From NCBI GenBank assembly GCA_018335575.1, contig JAGXRT010000031.1, forward strand, positions 1 to 34,908: a stretch of DNA of 34,908 bases. The letters are read 5' to 3'. A program made the translations under genes and the position numbers. Below are positions 1 through 5,829 of the stretch, one piece after another; within the stretch, counting starts at the first letter, position 1, and the number at the start of each line of letters is the position of its first letter. The notes below the pieces were generated by a model that worked only from the letters and a program-made list of their open reading frames with translations, made no database searches and was not told the DNA's origin. The DNA is from Bacteroidota bacterium (GTDB lineage Bacteria; Bacteroidota; Bacteroidia; Flavobacteriales; Flavobacteriaceae).

Positions 1-28
1 TATTAAAAAAGAATTGGAAGAAAGCTAA
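1..28 (+). CDS. possible 3' end of an upstream gene
   Basis: A frame open from base 2 reads IKKELEES and stops at TAA 26-28. It could be the charged C-terminus of a gene outside the window. Only eight codons are visible, so the family cannot be named and chance is possible. Confidence 0.25.
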
Positions 29-56
29 AGAAAAATTTAATTTATAAGTTAAGGAT

Positions 57-74
57 ATAAACCGTTTGCAAACA
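57..74. repeat. left copy of 18-bp direct repeat flanking the DUF6602-like gene
   Basis: ATAAACCGTTTGCAAACA matches 963-980 (ATAAAACGATTGCAAACA) at 16 of 18 positions. The left copy contains a perfect 10-bp palindrome, GTTTGCAAAC. The two copies sit just outside each end of one gene, as expected of a cassette or a recombination scar. This interpretation is inference. Confidence 0.5.
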
Positions 75-222
75 TTAGAACAATATTATTTCATTCAACT
101 TTAAAAATTACATAAATCATTTAGCAGAAGAATTAATCAGAAATTTTGATTTTGCTAGCAATGCGACTACACCAGTTTTAATAGGTACAGCAAAAGAAAA
201 AGAAGTTTCAAGAAAATTAGAA
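63..222 (+). pseudogene. eroded 5' portion of the DUF6602-like gene
   Basis: The frame of the downstream gene stays open upstream of its first ATG (223) back to a TAG at 76-78, but holds no ATG, GTG or TTG. It reads LAEELIRNFDFASNATTPVL and then IGTAKEKEVSRKLE, which resembles the conserved N-terminus of DUF6602-type proteins. In the +2 frame, from about 78, one reads LEQYYFIQL, stop, KLHKS. Removing one T from the run at 119-122 would join KLHKS to LAEEL. The simplest reading is that a frameshift and a stop have destroyed the original start. Confidence 0.45.
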
Positions 223-966
223 ATGCTTTTACCAAATTCCGTTGGTGTAGGTTCTGGTTGTATAATTGATAGTTATGGGAATACAAGTAAACAAATGGAC
301 ATTATAATATATGAAAAAGAATTTTGTCCAGTTTTTTGCCTAAATGAGTCTTCTGAAACAACATATTATCCTTGCGAAGGAGTAATAGCTGTTGGAGAAA
401 TTAAAAGTACTTTAAACTCAAAAGAGTTGTCAAATATTTTTAAAAAATCAAAATCTGTTAAAAATTTGAAAAGATATTCTGTTGCTGAAACAGGACAATT
501 AAATCTCGGAAAATATCATTCGTATAGAAGTTATAATTCAAAGGTTTCATTTGAATGTACACCTGATGAAGGTTTTGACCAAGAAAACAAAATTTTAGAC
601 CAAATATTTTGTTTTGCCCTGTGTGGAAAATTAGAATTAAAACCTGAAACTTTAGTTAATAAATTTGCAGAAAACTTAAACGAGACTAAAAATGGAGAAG
701 AAATTAATTTAATCTCAATTTTGAACAATGGTTTAATTTTCTTTAGGAATAAATCTCAAAAAAAGATTGTATATCTTCAAAAGGATGCGGATTCATTTTA
801 CTTTTTAAGTAGAGAAAATGAAAATTTTGAATTTCTATTAAGCACTTTAAGTCAAATTATTTTAAACGGTAGAACTGTGCCTGTTACAACTTTTAACAGA
901 TATTTAAACGCAACAAATGGAATTTCTATTATGGATGGAATAAATGGAATTAATAAAGATTTATAA
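223..966 (+). CDS. DUF6602-like protein with PD-(D/E)xK-like signature, 5'-truncated
   Basis: The protein is 247 aa from the first ATG. Near its N-terminus VGSGCIIDS and SKQMDIIIYE (D26) are followed by EGVIAVGEIKST, which contains E59-I-K61. A D...ExK arrangement with beta-strand-like hydrophobic flanks is the hallmark of restriction-endonuclease-like folds, and this layout resembles the DUF6602 family. The rest (about 100-247) is lysine- and asparagine-rich with no motif I recognise. About 35 conserved residues lie upstream of ATG 223 without a usable start (see 63-222), so the expressed protein may be truncated or the gene dead. It sits alone between two 18-bp direct repeats and ends before a strong hairpin terminator. 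A defence or mobile-element role is possible but not shown. Confidence 0.55.
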   Translation: MLLPNSVGVGSGCIIDSYGNTSKQMDIIIYEKEFCPVFCLNESSETTYYPCEGVIAVGEIKSTLNSKELSNIFKKSKSVKNLKRYSVAETGQLNLGKYHSYRSYNSKVSFECTPDEGFDQENKILDQIFCFALCGKLELKPETLVNKFAENLNETKNGEEINLISILNNGLIFFRNKSQKKIVYLQKDADSFYFLSRENENFEFLLSTLSQIILNGRTVPVTTFNRYLNATNGISIMDGINGINKDL

Positions 967-980
967 AACGATTGCAAACA
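963..980. repeat. right copy of 18-bp direct repeat
   Basis: ATAAAACGATTGCAAACA matches 57-74 at 16 of 18 positions. It begins within the stop codon region of the DUF6602-like gene. The palindrome seen in the left copy is broken here by one base. Confidence 0.5.
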
Positions 981-1030
981 CCTTATAAAATTGATACTTA
1001 CTTCACTTTTTAATCCTTCCTCCAATAAAA

Positions 1031-1060
1031 AAAAGCTCCCGAATTATTTCGGGAGCTTTT
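1031..1060 (-). terminator. intrinsic terminator of the phage-like module
   Basis: AAAAGCTCCCGAA and TTCGGGAGCTTTT form a 13-bp perfect stem around a TTAT loop. On the minus strand the stem is followed by a run of eight T, so it should stop transcription arriving from the 2925-1093 module. It may also stop the plus-strand gene ending at 966. Confidence 0.85.
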
Positions 1061-1061
1061 A

Positions 1062-1077
1062 ACTTTTAAACTTTCAA
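1062..1077. repeat. 16-bp exact direct repeat, copy 1
   Basis: ACTTTTAAACTTTCAA is identical to 1768-1783. The two copies bracket the block of three small minus-strand ORFs. Further variants of the AACTTTCAAC theme follow up to about 1093. Confidence 0.6.
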
Positions 1078-1092
1078 CATTCCAACTTTCAA

Positions 1093-1269
1093 CTATTTTC
1101 TAAAAACCTCCTGCGCCCATTTCAGAAGTAAACTCACTAAAAAACTGGTTATAGCTCCAACCATCGCTAGAACAACCGTTACCAAAATATCCTGGGAATT
1201 CAGCTGAGGTAGGATACTCAAAAAAGTACCGCTTAAGGTCCCTATGGTTAGGCTAGGAGTCGGTTCCAT
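1093..1269 (-). CDS. 58-aa small membrane protein, holin-like
   Basis: ATG at 1269 opens a 58-codon frame ending at TAG (1095-1093). It starts MEPTPSLTIGTLSGTFLSIL and continues with a hydrophobic helix, ILVTVVLAMVGAITSFLVSL, ending in the basic tail KWAQEVFRK. One or two membrane segments with short charged ends resemble the small holin-like proteins found beside phage-derived lysis genes in Flavobacteriia. That assignment is by resemblance only. The start overlaps the end of the preceding gene by 17 nt, implying translational coupling. It is the last gene before the terminator at 1031-1060. Confidence 0.6.
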   Translation of the reverse strand: MEPTPSLTIGTLSGTFLSILPQLNSQDILVTVVLAMVGAITSFLVSLLLKWAQEVFRK

Positions 1270-1483
1270 CGTTTTCAGCTTCTTGTTGTGTAGTTATTTG
1301 GCTTACTGCAGAAATCACCCCACCGGCAACAGCTAAATAACCTGCTACACTTACTACAGCGGCAGGTAACGCTACCGGAGCAGCCAACACACTACCACTG
1401 ATCGCCAATAGCGTCAATCCAACAGTGCGTAAAATCCTAAAAAACTTCGGAGTAGGAGCCTTGGCTCTTTCAACTATATTCAT
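1253..1483 (-). CDS. 76-aa small membrane protein
   Basis: The first 20 residues are basic and proline-containing (MNIVERAKAPTPKFFR). They are followed by two hydrophobic segments, about residues 22-40 (VGLTLLAISGSVLAAPVAL) and 43-63 (VVSVAGYLAVAGGVISAVSQ), and an acidic tail (EAENDGTDS). The glycine/alanine-rich hairpin suggests a holin-like or other small inner-membrane protein. I recognise no named family. It overlaps the upstream ORF by 14 nt and the downstream ORF by 17 nt, so the three are probably translated as a coupled unit. Confidence 0.6.
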   Translation of the reverse strand: MNIVERAKAPTPKFFRILRTVGLTLLAISGSVLAAPVALPAAVVSVAGYLAVAGGVISAVSQITTQQEAENDGTDS

Positions 1484-1700
1484 ATTTCATCAATATTTTT
1501 AATTCAACTTGTAAATCTTTTTCGGCTAACTGAAACCGTAGTATAGCTTTAAAAAGCTCGGTGGTACTCGAAAGGAGTGCAACTCCTTTTGGCGAGGTTT
1601 TTAAAGCGGTTCCGATGCAATCGGAAATACATAGGTTTGAGGCTCCTTTTTTGTAACTTTTTTGGAGAAGCAAAAAAGTTAATAAAGAATTAAGCTTCAA
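1470..1700 (-). CDS. 76-aa hypothetical protein of the phage-like module
   Basis: It reads MKLNSLLTFLLLQKSYKKG, then SNLCISDCIGTALKTSPKG and a C-terminal helix rich in Leu, Lys and Glu (AEKDLQVELKILMKYEYS). No family is recognised. The final codons overlap the next gene (ATGAATATAG inside ATGAAATATGAATATAGTTGA-type sequence), which supports the downstream half being coding. The N-terminal part runs across a 10-bp inverted repeat (1655-1680) and is less certain. The gene might start later with a non-ATG codon. Confidence 0.45.
   Translation of the reverse strand: MKLNSLLTFLLLQKSYKKGASNLCISDCIGTALKTSPKGVALLSSTTELFKAILRFQLAEKDLQVELKILMKYEYS
1655..1680. repeat. 10-bp stem inverted repeat within a small ORF
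   Basis: AACTTTTTTG (1655-1664) and CAAAAAAGTT (1671-1680) are perfectly complementary around a 6-base loop. The hairpin lies in the first codons of the 1470-1700 ORF and could influence its translation or mark a former intergenic boundary. Confidence 0.5.
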
Positions 1701-1731
1701 AGTCAGTATAGAGTTCTGTACATGTAAACTT

Positions 1732-1763
1732 TTAACCGATTAACCAATTAACCGATTAACCAT
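1732..1763. repeat. four tandem 8-bp units TTAACCRA
   Basis: The units are TTAACCGA, TTAACCAA, TTAACCGA and TTAACCAT, end to end. They lie in the 63-bp gap between the DUF5675 gene and the small-ORF block. The function is unknown; they could be slippage-derived or a protein-binding site. Confidence 0.7.
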
Positions 1764-2168
1764 TTACACTTTTAAACTTTCAATAAAAAAAGGGATCCTT
1801 TCCTGCGTCTCTAAAACACCGTTCAACTTCATCAACAACAAATCCAACGACCGTCGAGAATAGACCCCTTTTCCAATACCTGTGTGATACAGCACCGGAG
1901 CAATACAACCCAATAATTCTTTCTTCGCATCATTCGCAGGATGAATCAGAATTCCGCTTCTTCCTTTCACAGCTTCCAAAGCCAAATGCCATTTGAATTT
2001 CTGATTGAAACGCTTCCGTAACATATAACTCCCTTCCGGAATACAAGACACCTGCCGTTGGTTATTCAACCAGGGCAATTCGATGGTATGACAAACCTCT
2101 TCGCCATTCACGAATATGGTTCCATGCGTTCCTTGTGAGTAATATGTTCGCTGTAACACCACCTTCAT
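1764..2168 (-). CDS. DUF5675 family protein
   Basis: At 134 aa this matches the compact DUF5675 fold seen in phages and their relatives. It shows an N-terminal GTHGTIFVNGEEVCHTIELP, then SCIPEGSYMLRKR, SGILIHPANDAKKELLGCIA and HTGIGKGVYSRRS. The conserved His, Asn, Gly and Cys residues around HPAN...LLGCIAP are typical of the family. Its biochemical activity is not established; a peptidoglycan-related role has been suggested only by neighbourhood. It starts 1 nt after the stop of the 251-aa gene, so the two are an operon. Its last codons lie in the 16-bp repeat at 1768-1783, so the C-terminus (ESLKV) is partly repeat-derived. Confidence 0.8.
   Translation of the reverse strand: MKVVLQRTYYSQGTHGTIFVNGEEVCHTIELPWLNNQRQVSCIPEGSYMLRKRFNQKFKWHLALEAVKGRSGILIHPANDAKKELLGCIAPVLYHTGIGKGVYSRRSLDLLLMKLNGVLETQERIPFFIESLKV
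1768..1783. repeat. 16-bp exact direct repeat, copy 2
   Basis: ACTTTTAAACTTTCAA is identical to 1062-1077. It encodes, on the minus strand, the last residues of the DUF5675 protein. Confidence 0.6.
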
Positions 2169-2169
2169 A

Positions 2170-2925
2170 CTACATACCGCTTACGTTCACAATCGCTAAC
2201 GGATTGTACGATCCATTTTTAAGTGGATACATCGCTCCGTTGACCTCCTGGTAAAACTCCACACCAACCACTAAGAACAAAGGCTTAGTACTGGCTGCAG
2301 TAACTCCGTTACTTTGCGAGATCACCTCAGTATCCAAAGCATTCCAAGGAAGAATCTCCGTAGCAGAAGTGGAGATCACATAATTTTCCGCTTCAAAATC
2401 AATTTCTGCACCTGCAGAGACGATTTTAAAATGGGTAGTTCCTTCCGGAGCTGCCAACATCGTTAGCGGACTAAAAACAGGAATCTCTAAATCGATGGTT
2501 CCTGCAGCTCTGTCAATCGAACTGGAAAAAGGAGCATACAAAGTATTTCCTAATTTCCCTTGAGCATTGAAATCAAACCCTTTTAACAGTTCCGTTTCAC
2601 CATCCAACACATTACGCAATCCACGATTACTCACAGCATCCGCCTTGATTACCTGCATCATTTGCTGAGTCAGTCTGCTCGCCATTCTTGAATCCGAAGC
2701 ATTCAACGAAAGCGATCTAAACGCCGTTCTCAACACCTTTCCGGCTTTTCCTGCTCTTCCAAATTCAGCACCATTTTCACGAGTTCTCTGAAACGCTGGA
2801 TCATTCTTAATACGACTGGCATCCACACCACCTTTTTCGCGTGCTAGATGTCCGTCTTGGGTTTTGTAAAAGGTAATATCCCCGATAGTACCTCGTAATT
2901 TGATAATGCCTTTCTGTCTGGCCAT
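2170..2925 (-). CDS. 251-aa conserved hypothetical, phage-structural-like
   Basis: The N-terminus reads MARQKGIIKLRGTIGDITFY and goes on to a KTQDGHLAREKGG segment, then NDPAFQRTRENGAEFGRAGK. The C-terminal half is rich in beta-strand-like sequence and ends in LKNGSYNPLAIVNVSGM. I remember proteins with this N-terminus in many Flavobacteriia next to DUF5675, without assigned function. Length, lack of signal peptide and beta-rich tail would suit a virion or tail-associated protein, but that is inference. It is the first gene of a minus-strand module, and its base composition is clearly more GC-rich than the flanking chromosome, suggesting transfer. The ATG at 2925 follows a ~490-bp divergent control region. 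Confidence 0.6.
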   Translation of the reverse strand: MARQKGIIKLRGTIGDITFYKTQDGHLAREKGGVDASRIKNDPAFQRTRENGAEFGRAGKAGKVLRTAFRSLSLNASDSRMASRLTQQMMQVIKADAVSNRGLRNVLDGETELLKGFDFNAQGKLGNTLYAPFSSSIDRAAGTIDLEIPVFSPLTMLAAPEGTTHFKIVSAGAEIDFEAENYVISTSATEILPWNALDTEVISQSNGVTAASTKPLFLVVGVEFYQEVNGAMYPLKNGSYNPLAIVNVSGM

Positions 2926-3112
2926 AATCTTAAAAATTTAATTCAACATCATTTTTCACTCACACAATTCTCAATTGTTGCAACAAAATTTTAAATCGAT
3001 ACACAAAGTTCTAACGCTTATAAATCAAAACAATACACCCATGTCCCAAACCGACATAAATGTCATCATATGGCACTAAATGTCACAATTTGGTAGTTTG
3101 GCTTCATAACAG

Positions 3113-3150
3113 CCAAAAGTGTCCAAAACCACCAAAAGAGTCTAAAACCG
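3113..3150. repeat. 19-bp tandem duplication
   Basis: CCAAAAGTGTCCAAAACCA (3113-3131) is followed directly by CCAAAAGAGTCTAAAACCG (3132-3150), identical at 16 of 19 positions. It is possibly a repressor-binding pair for the divergent genes. Confidence 0.7.
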
Positions 3151-3289
3151 CACAAATTGTTGAAATTCGTTAAAAGTGCATTTTTCAGTAAAAAAGTGCA
3201 GGAAAATGCAAGTTATTGCAGTATAACTATAATTGACTAACTTTATAAAACTAATAGAAATTACTAATTTAATGTGTATAGTTATTTCA

Positions 3290-3360
3290 GGACGTGACAA
3301 GGACGTGACAGATGTATAGATGATGTATAGATGATGTATAGATAGTGTATAGATAGTGTA
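3290..3360. repeat. 11-bp-periodic repeat array
   Basis: Two copies of GGACGTGACAA/G are followed by three copies of GATGTATAGAT and one and a half of AGTGTATAGAT, all in register with an 11-bp period (about 6.5 units). One unit per helical turn places the sites on the same DNA face, as in iterons or cooperative operator arrays. It ends about 60 bp before the start of the small HTH-like gene. Confidence 0.75.
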
Positions 3361-3418
3361 TTAAAACCATACTTTTAACGATAGCCATAACCAAAGGTTA
3401 AACCATAACTCCCTGCTT

Positions 3419-3619
3419 ATGAAAAACACCCTAAAAAGAGCTTGCATTTATCCCAAAGATGTTCAAAGAATCACCGGTAAAAGTTACCGCCAAACTCTTC
3501 GCATGTTACAACAGATCAAAAAGGACCTCAACAAAGAAAAAGAGCACTTAATTACCATAGAAGAATTCTGTCAACAAACTGGTATAAATAGAGAAGAAGT
3601 GAGTAGGTTTATTTATTAA
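3419..3619 (+). CDS. 66-aa putative helix-turn-helix protein
   Basis: The protein is MKNTLKRACIYPKDVQRITG followed by KSYRQTLRMLQQIKKDLNKE and a C-terminal EEFCQQTGINREEVSRFIY. Two predicted helix pairs (YPKDVQRITGKSYRQTLRML and TIEEFCQQTGINREEVSRF) resemble small DNA-binding or excisionase-like proteins. I recall similar 60-70-aa hypotheticals in Flavobacteriia. It diverges from the 251-aa gene across the repeat-rich region, the classical position for a regulator of the module. No partner is proven. Confidence 0.65.
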   Translation: MKNTLKRACIYPKDVQRITGKSYRQTLRMLQQIKKDLNKEKEHLITIEEFCQQTGINREEVSRFIY

Positions 3620-3820
3620 ATAAATTAAGAATAAAATAAAGTTTTATAATAGCATAAAAATTAGAATTAATTGTAGCTTTTTAAGAACCGAAATTGTAAT
3701 TTTGATTTTTATTGAAAGTCAAATTTCACTAAACTAAATTAAAGTTAATGGTAGTTATTTAACTATCATAAATTCTTTGAATTCGTTTAACCATTATAAA
3801 CACTGGGATACAGGTTTTTA

Positions 3821-3843
3821 GTTTGAATCCTGTCGAGGTCACA
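3821..3843 (+). other. tRNA 3'-end-like fragment (possible attachment-site scar)
   Basis: GTTTGAATCCTGTCGAGGTC followed by ACA resembles the T-loop (TTTGAAT), the T-stem 3' strand and an acceptor 3' strand of a tRNA. No matching 5' acceptor (TGACCTCG-like) or anticodon arm lies in the preceding 90 bases, so this is not a complete tRNA gene. Together with the downstream hairpin it looks like the 3' remnant left by an element that integrated into a tRNA gene. No integrase is present in the window. Confidence 0.35.
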
Positions 3844-3865
3844 AAATTTAGTATCAAATTTTATC

Positions 3866-3900
3866 AAAACCACGTAAATCCTTGAATTTAAGTGGTTTTT
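3866..3900 (+). terminator. hairpin resembling a tRNA-gene terminator
   Basis: AAAACCAC (3866-3873) pairs with GTGGTTTT (3892-3899), with additional AAAT/ATTT pairing inside, and ends in a short T-run. It lies 22 bp after the tRNA-like fragment. Confidence 0.6.
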
Positions 3901-4356
3901 GAGTTTTAGGGAATTCATTATATTTGATTTAATAGTTAATTGCTTAATTACCGTAAAGTATTAGTAGAGAACTATTCGGGCTCATTTCCAAACAGACCCG
4001 AATATTTACCAACCACTACCAGAAAGTTGAAGAACACAGCATCGAGCTTCACAAGGGTATTAATTAATCAGAATCCATAGGGTGCGTAAAAATTAGTCAG
4101 TAAGCACTAATGCGACTCATTGAGCAGCCTAATTTGAACTATGCTCACAACTTCCAGAGGTATTAACATTGAATTCATGTCAGATAGCTATGATGTTAAT
4201 CAGTGCTACAATTAAGGTATTCCAGGCAGAAATACTCCTCTCCCGTTACGACATATTCAACCATAACGGCTTTGTTACACCCCTCACCGCCAACGGTTCC
4301 CCAACGAATTAGAAGAAGCTTATTGTTATGGGTTTGCTTACGCTGCCAATCCATGT
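3901..4356. other. rearranged stretch without a supportable gene
   Basis: About 450 bp contain only short frames with many stops. An 8-bp inverted repeat (TATTCGGG 3973-3980 / CCCGAATA 3997-4004) is present. From 4267 one frame stays open into the kinase downstream, reading RFPNELEEAYCYGFAYAANP. This matches no sensor domain I know and is compositionally unlike the kinase. The stretch is best read as unrelated DNA joined to a decapitated kinase. Confidence 0.5.
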
Positions 4357-5553
4357 GTGACCTTAACACGTGTGATAAGGGAACGATTGGTTTTACCCAA
4401 TGATTTGCAAGCAGTCAAAGAGAAGGTAGAAGAAAGCGACCGATTAAAATCCGCATTTCTTGCCAATATGAGTCATGAAATTCGCACACCGATGAATGGT
4501 ATTCTGGGATTTACTGATTTGCTTTTAAAACCAGATTTAAATGATGGAAAAAAGGAAAAATATATTGAAATTATTAAAAAGAGCGGTGATCGCATGCTGA
4601 ATACCGTAAACGACATTATTGAAATCTCTAAAATTGAAGCAGGGCTGATTGAAGTGAGGAATTCCAATATAAATGTGAGTTCGGTAGTAAAAAACTTGAT
4701 AGAGTTTTTTCAAATTCAAGCTCAACAAAAAGGATTAACACTTAGTTTTGAAAGCGATGAGCTTGAATTGATTGTGAATACTGACCTAAAAAAATTTGAA
4801 TTGATACTTACCAATTTAATTAAAAATGCCATAAAGTTTACAAACAATGGAAGGATTGATATTAGTTTTGGTGTTAAAAATGGTTTCCTGCAGTTTTGTG
4901 TAGAAGATACAGGAATTGGTGTACCACAAAACCGTATCCACGCAATTTTTAACCGTTTTGAGCAGGCTGACATTGAAGATACACAAGTTTTTCAAGGCTC
5001 AGGTCTTGGGCTGGCCATTGCAAAATCATATGTTGAAATTTTGGGAGGCAAGATTTCGGTAACATCCGTTGAGGGCGAAGGTTCAACATTTTGCTTTACG
5101 CTTCCTTATTTATCAGATATGAACACGTCAGATTCAATCGATACCGATACAAGTATTGAGAACAACGAAGTACAGTTTTCCCAACCTAAAATACTAATTG
5201 TAGAGGATGATGAGGTTTCGGCAGATTTTCTAAATATAATACTTAACAAGGTAGCAGCAACGACCATGATTGTTAATTCAGGAGAAAAGGCAATTGAGTT
5301 TTGTAAAATCCATCCTGATATTGATCTTGTTTTAATGGATATAAAAATGCCGGGAATCGATGGTTATGAAGCAACCAGAAGAATCAGGGAGTTTAATAAA
5401 GAAGTGCTAATAATTGCACAAACGGCATATGCACTGGCTGGTGACAAAGAAAAAGCTATTACGGCTGGTTGTAACGACTATATCGCAAAGCCTGTCAAGC
5501 CGGATGAACTTATTGAAATGATAACCAAGCAATTAAATTTGAAAAAAGGGTAA
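4357..5553 (+). CDS. hybrid histidine kinase, N-terminally truncated (HisKA-HATPase-REC)
   Basis: The first usable start is GTG 4357, giving 398 aa, but family-like sequence only begins near residue 20 (AVKEKVEESDRLKSAFLANM). HisKA carries the phosphorylatable His40 in SHEIRTP. The ATPase domain shows the N-box with Asn157, DTGIG (184-188) and GSGLGLA (214-220). A linker leads to a receiver domain with acidic residues D284/D285, phosphoacceptor Asp328, Thr356 and Lys378. All catalytic residues are intact. There is no PAS, GAF or membrane segment, whereas relatives carry several such domains before the coiled coil. The upstream sequence looks unrelated, so the gene has probably lost its sensor and may be unregulated or silent. 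No response-regulator gene is adjacent. Confidence 0.8.
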   Translation: MTLTRVIRERLVLPNDLQAVKEKVEESDRLKSAFLANMSHEIRTPMNGILGFTDLLLKPDLNDGKKEKYIEIIKKSGDRMLNTVNDIIEISKIEAGLIEVRNSNINVSSVVKNLIEFFQIQAQQKGLTLSFESDELELIVNTDLKKFELILTNLIKNAIKFTNNGRIDISFGVKNGFLQFCVEDTGIGVPQNRIHAIFNRFEQADIEDTQVFQGSGLGLAIAKSYVEILGGKISVTSVEGEGSTFCFTLPYLSDMNTSDSIDTDTSIENNEVQFSQPKILIVEDDEVSADFLNIILNKVAATTMIVNSGEKAIEFCKIHPDIDLVLMDIKMPGIDGYEATRRIREFNKEVLIIAQTAYALAGDKEKAITAGCNDYIAKPVKPDELIEMITKQLNLKKG

Positions 5554-5626
5554 ACATGGCTGCAATGAAGTGAAAACGCTATAATCTTAGTGAGTACTTT
5601 TATAAAACAAAAAAACTTACCTTATT

Positions 5627-5658
5627 TTTCTTCTCATTCAAAAATAATTATACATTTG
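5627..5658 (+). promoter_or_regulatory. trp operon promoter
   Basis: TACATTTG (5651-5658) fits the Bacteroidota -7 consensus TAnnTTTG exactly. TTTC at 5627-5630 sits 20 bp upstream as a weak -33. Initiation a few bases downstream would start the RNA almost at the leader-peptide ATG (5668). Confidence 0.65.
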
Positions 5659-5667
5659 TAATTCAAT

Positions 5668-5733
5668 ATGAAAAACGCAAGTACATATACAACTTTAAAT
5701 TGGTGGCACAGTTCAACGTTCCGATGGTGTTGA
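5668..5733 (+). CDS. trpL: trp operon leader peptide
   Basis: ATG 5668 to TGA 5731-5733 encodes 21 residues: MKNASTYTTLNWWHSSTFRW and a final Cys. Trp residues 12, 13 and 20 make three Trp codons in a tiny ORF placed between the promoter and a strong terminator upstream of trpE. This is the signature of a ribosome-stalling attenuator that senses charged tRNA-Trp. Bacteroidota lack reliance on Shine-Dalgarno sites, and the predicted RNA start leaves only a few bases before the ATG, so the leader could be read as a leaderless message. Confidence 0.85.
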   Translation: MKNASTYTTLNWWHSSTFRWC

Positions 5734-5735
5734 AC
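5711..5735 (+). promoter_or_regulatory. attenuator first hairpin
   Basis: GTTCAAC (5711-5717) pairs with GTTGAAC (5729-5735). The loop includes the third Trp codon (5725-5727) and the stem includes the leader stop codon. It could act as the pause hairpin. The alternative antiterminator pairing was not evident by eye. Confidence 0.5.
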
Positions 5736-5774
5736 TAAGCTTATCCATTTTGTATATCTAACATATATGTAAAA

Positions 5775-5801
5775 GGTCTGCCGTTCGGCAGACCTTTTTT
5801 T
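5775..5801 (+). terminator. trp attenuator terminator
   Basis: GGTCTGCC and GGCAGACC form an 8-bp perfect stem with a GTTC loop (extendable by one G-C pair), directly followed by seven T. It stands 28 bp before the trpE ATG and after the Trp-rich leader peptide. Confidence 0.9.
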
Positions 5802-5829
5802 GTTTTATCACTTTTCCATAATTACATTC

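Larger units (their letters stand above)
2926..3418. promoter_or_regulatory. divergent control region of the phage-like module
   Basis: This 493-bp gap separates the minus-strand module from the plus-strand HTH-like gene and has no ORF I can support. It holds an imperfect palindrome (GACAT-AA-ATGTC, 3053-3064), repeated TGTC/CAC words to about 3090, a 19-bp tandem pair (3113-3150) and an 11-bp-periodic array (3290-3360). Such density of repeats suggests operators or a replication-type iteron region. Confidence 0.5.

Noticed and set aside
3290-3360. CRISPR array
   Set aside because: Units are 11 bp without spacers, and no cas genes are present. It is a direct tandem array.
3732-3843. a complete tRNA gene
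   Set aside because: Only the 3' T-loop/acceptor-like part is present. No matching 5' acceptor strand, D arm or anticodon arm could be found.
4203-4403. 66-codon plus-strand ORF beginning MLQLRYSRQKYSSPV
   Set aside because: It has low-complexity Ser/Pro/Thr content, no family resemblance, and overlaps the kinase frame in a rearranged stretch. It is likely chance.
5800-5829. TrpE starting at TTG 5800
   Set aside because: That codon lies in the T-run of the attenuator terminator. ATG 5830 gives the family-like N-terminus.
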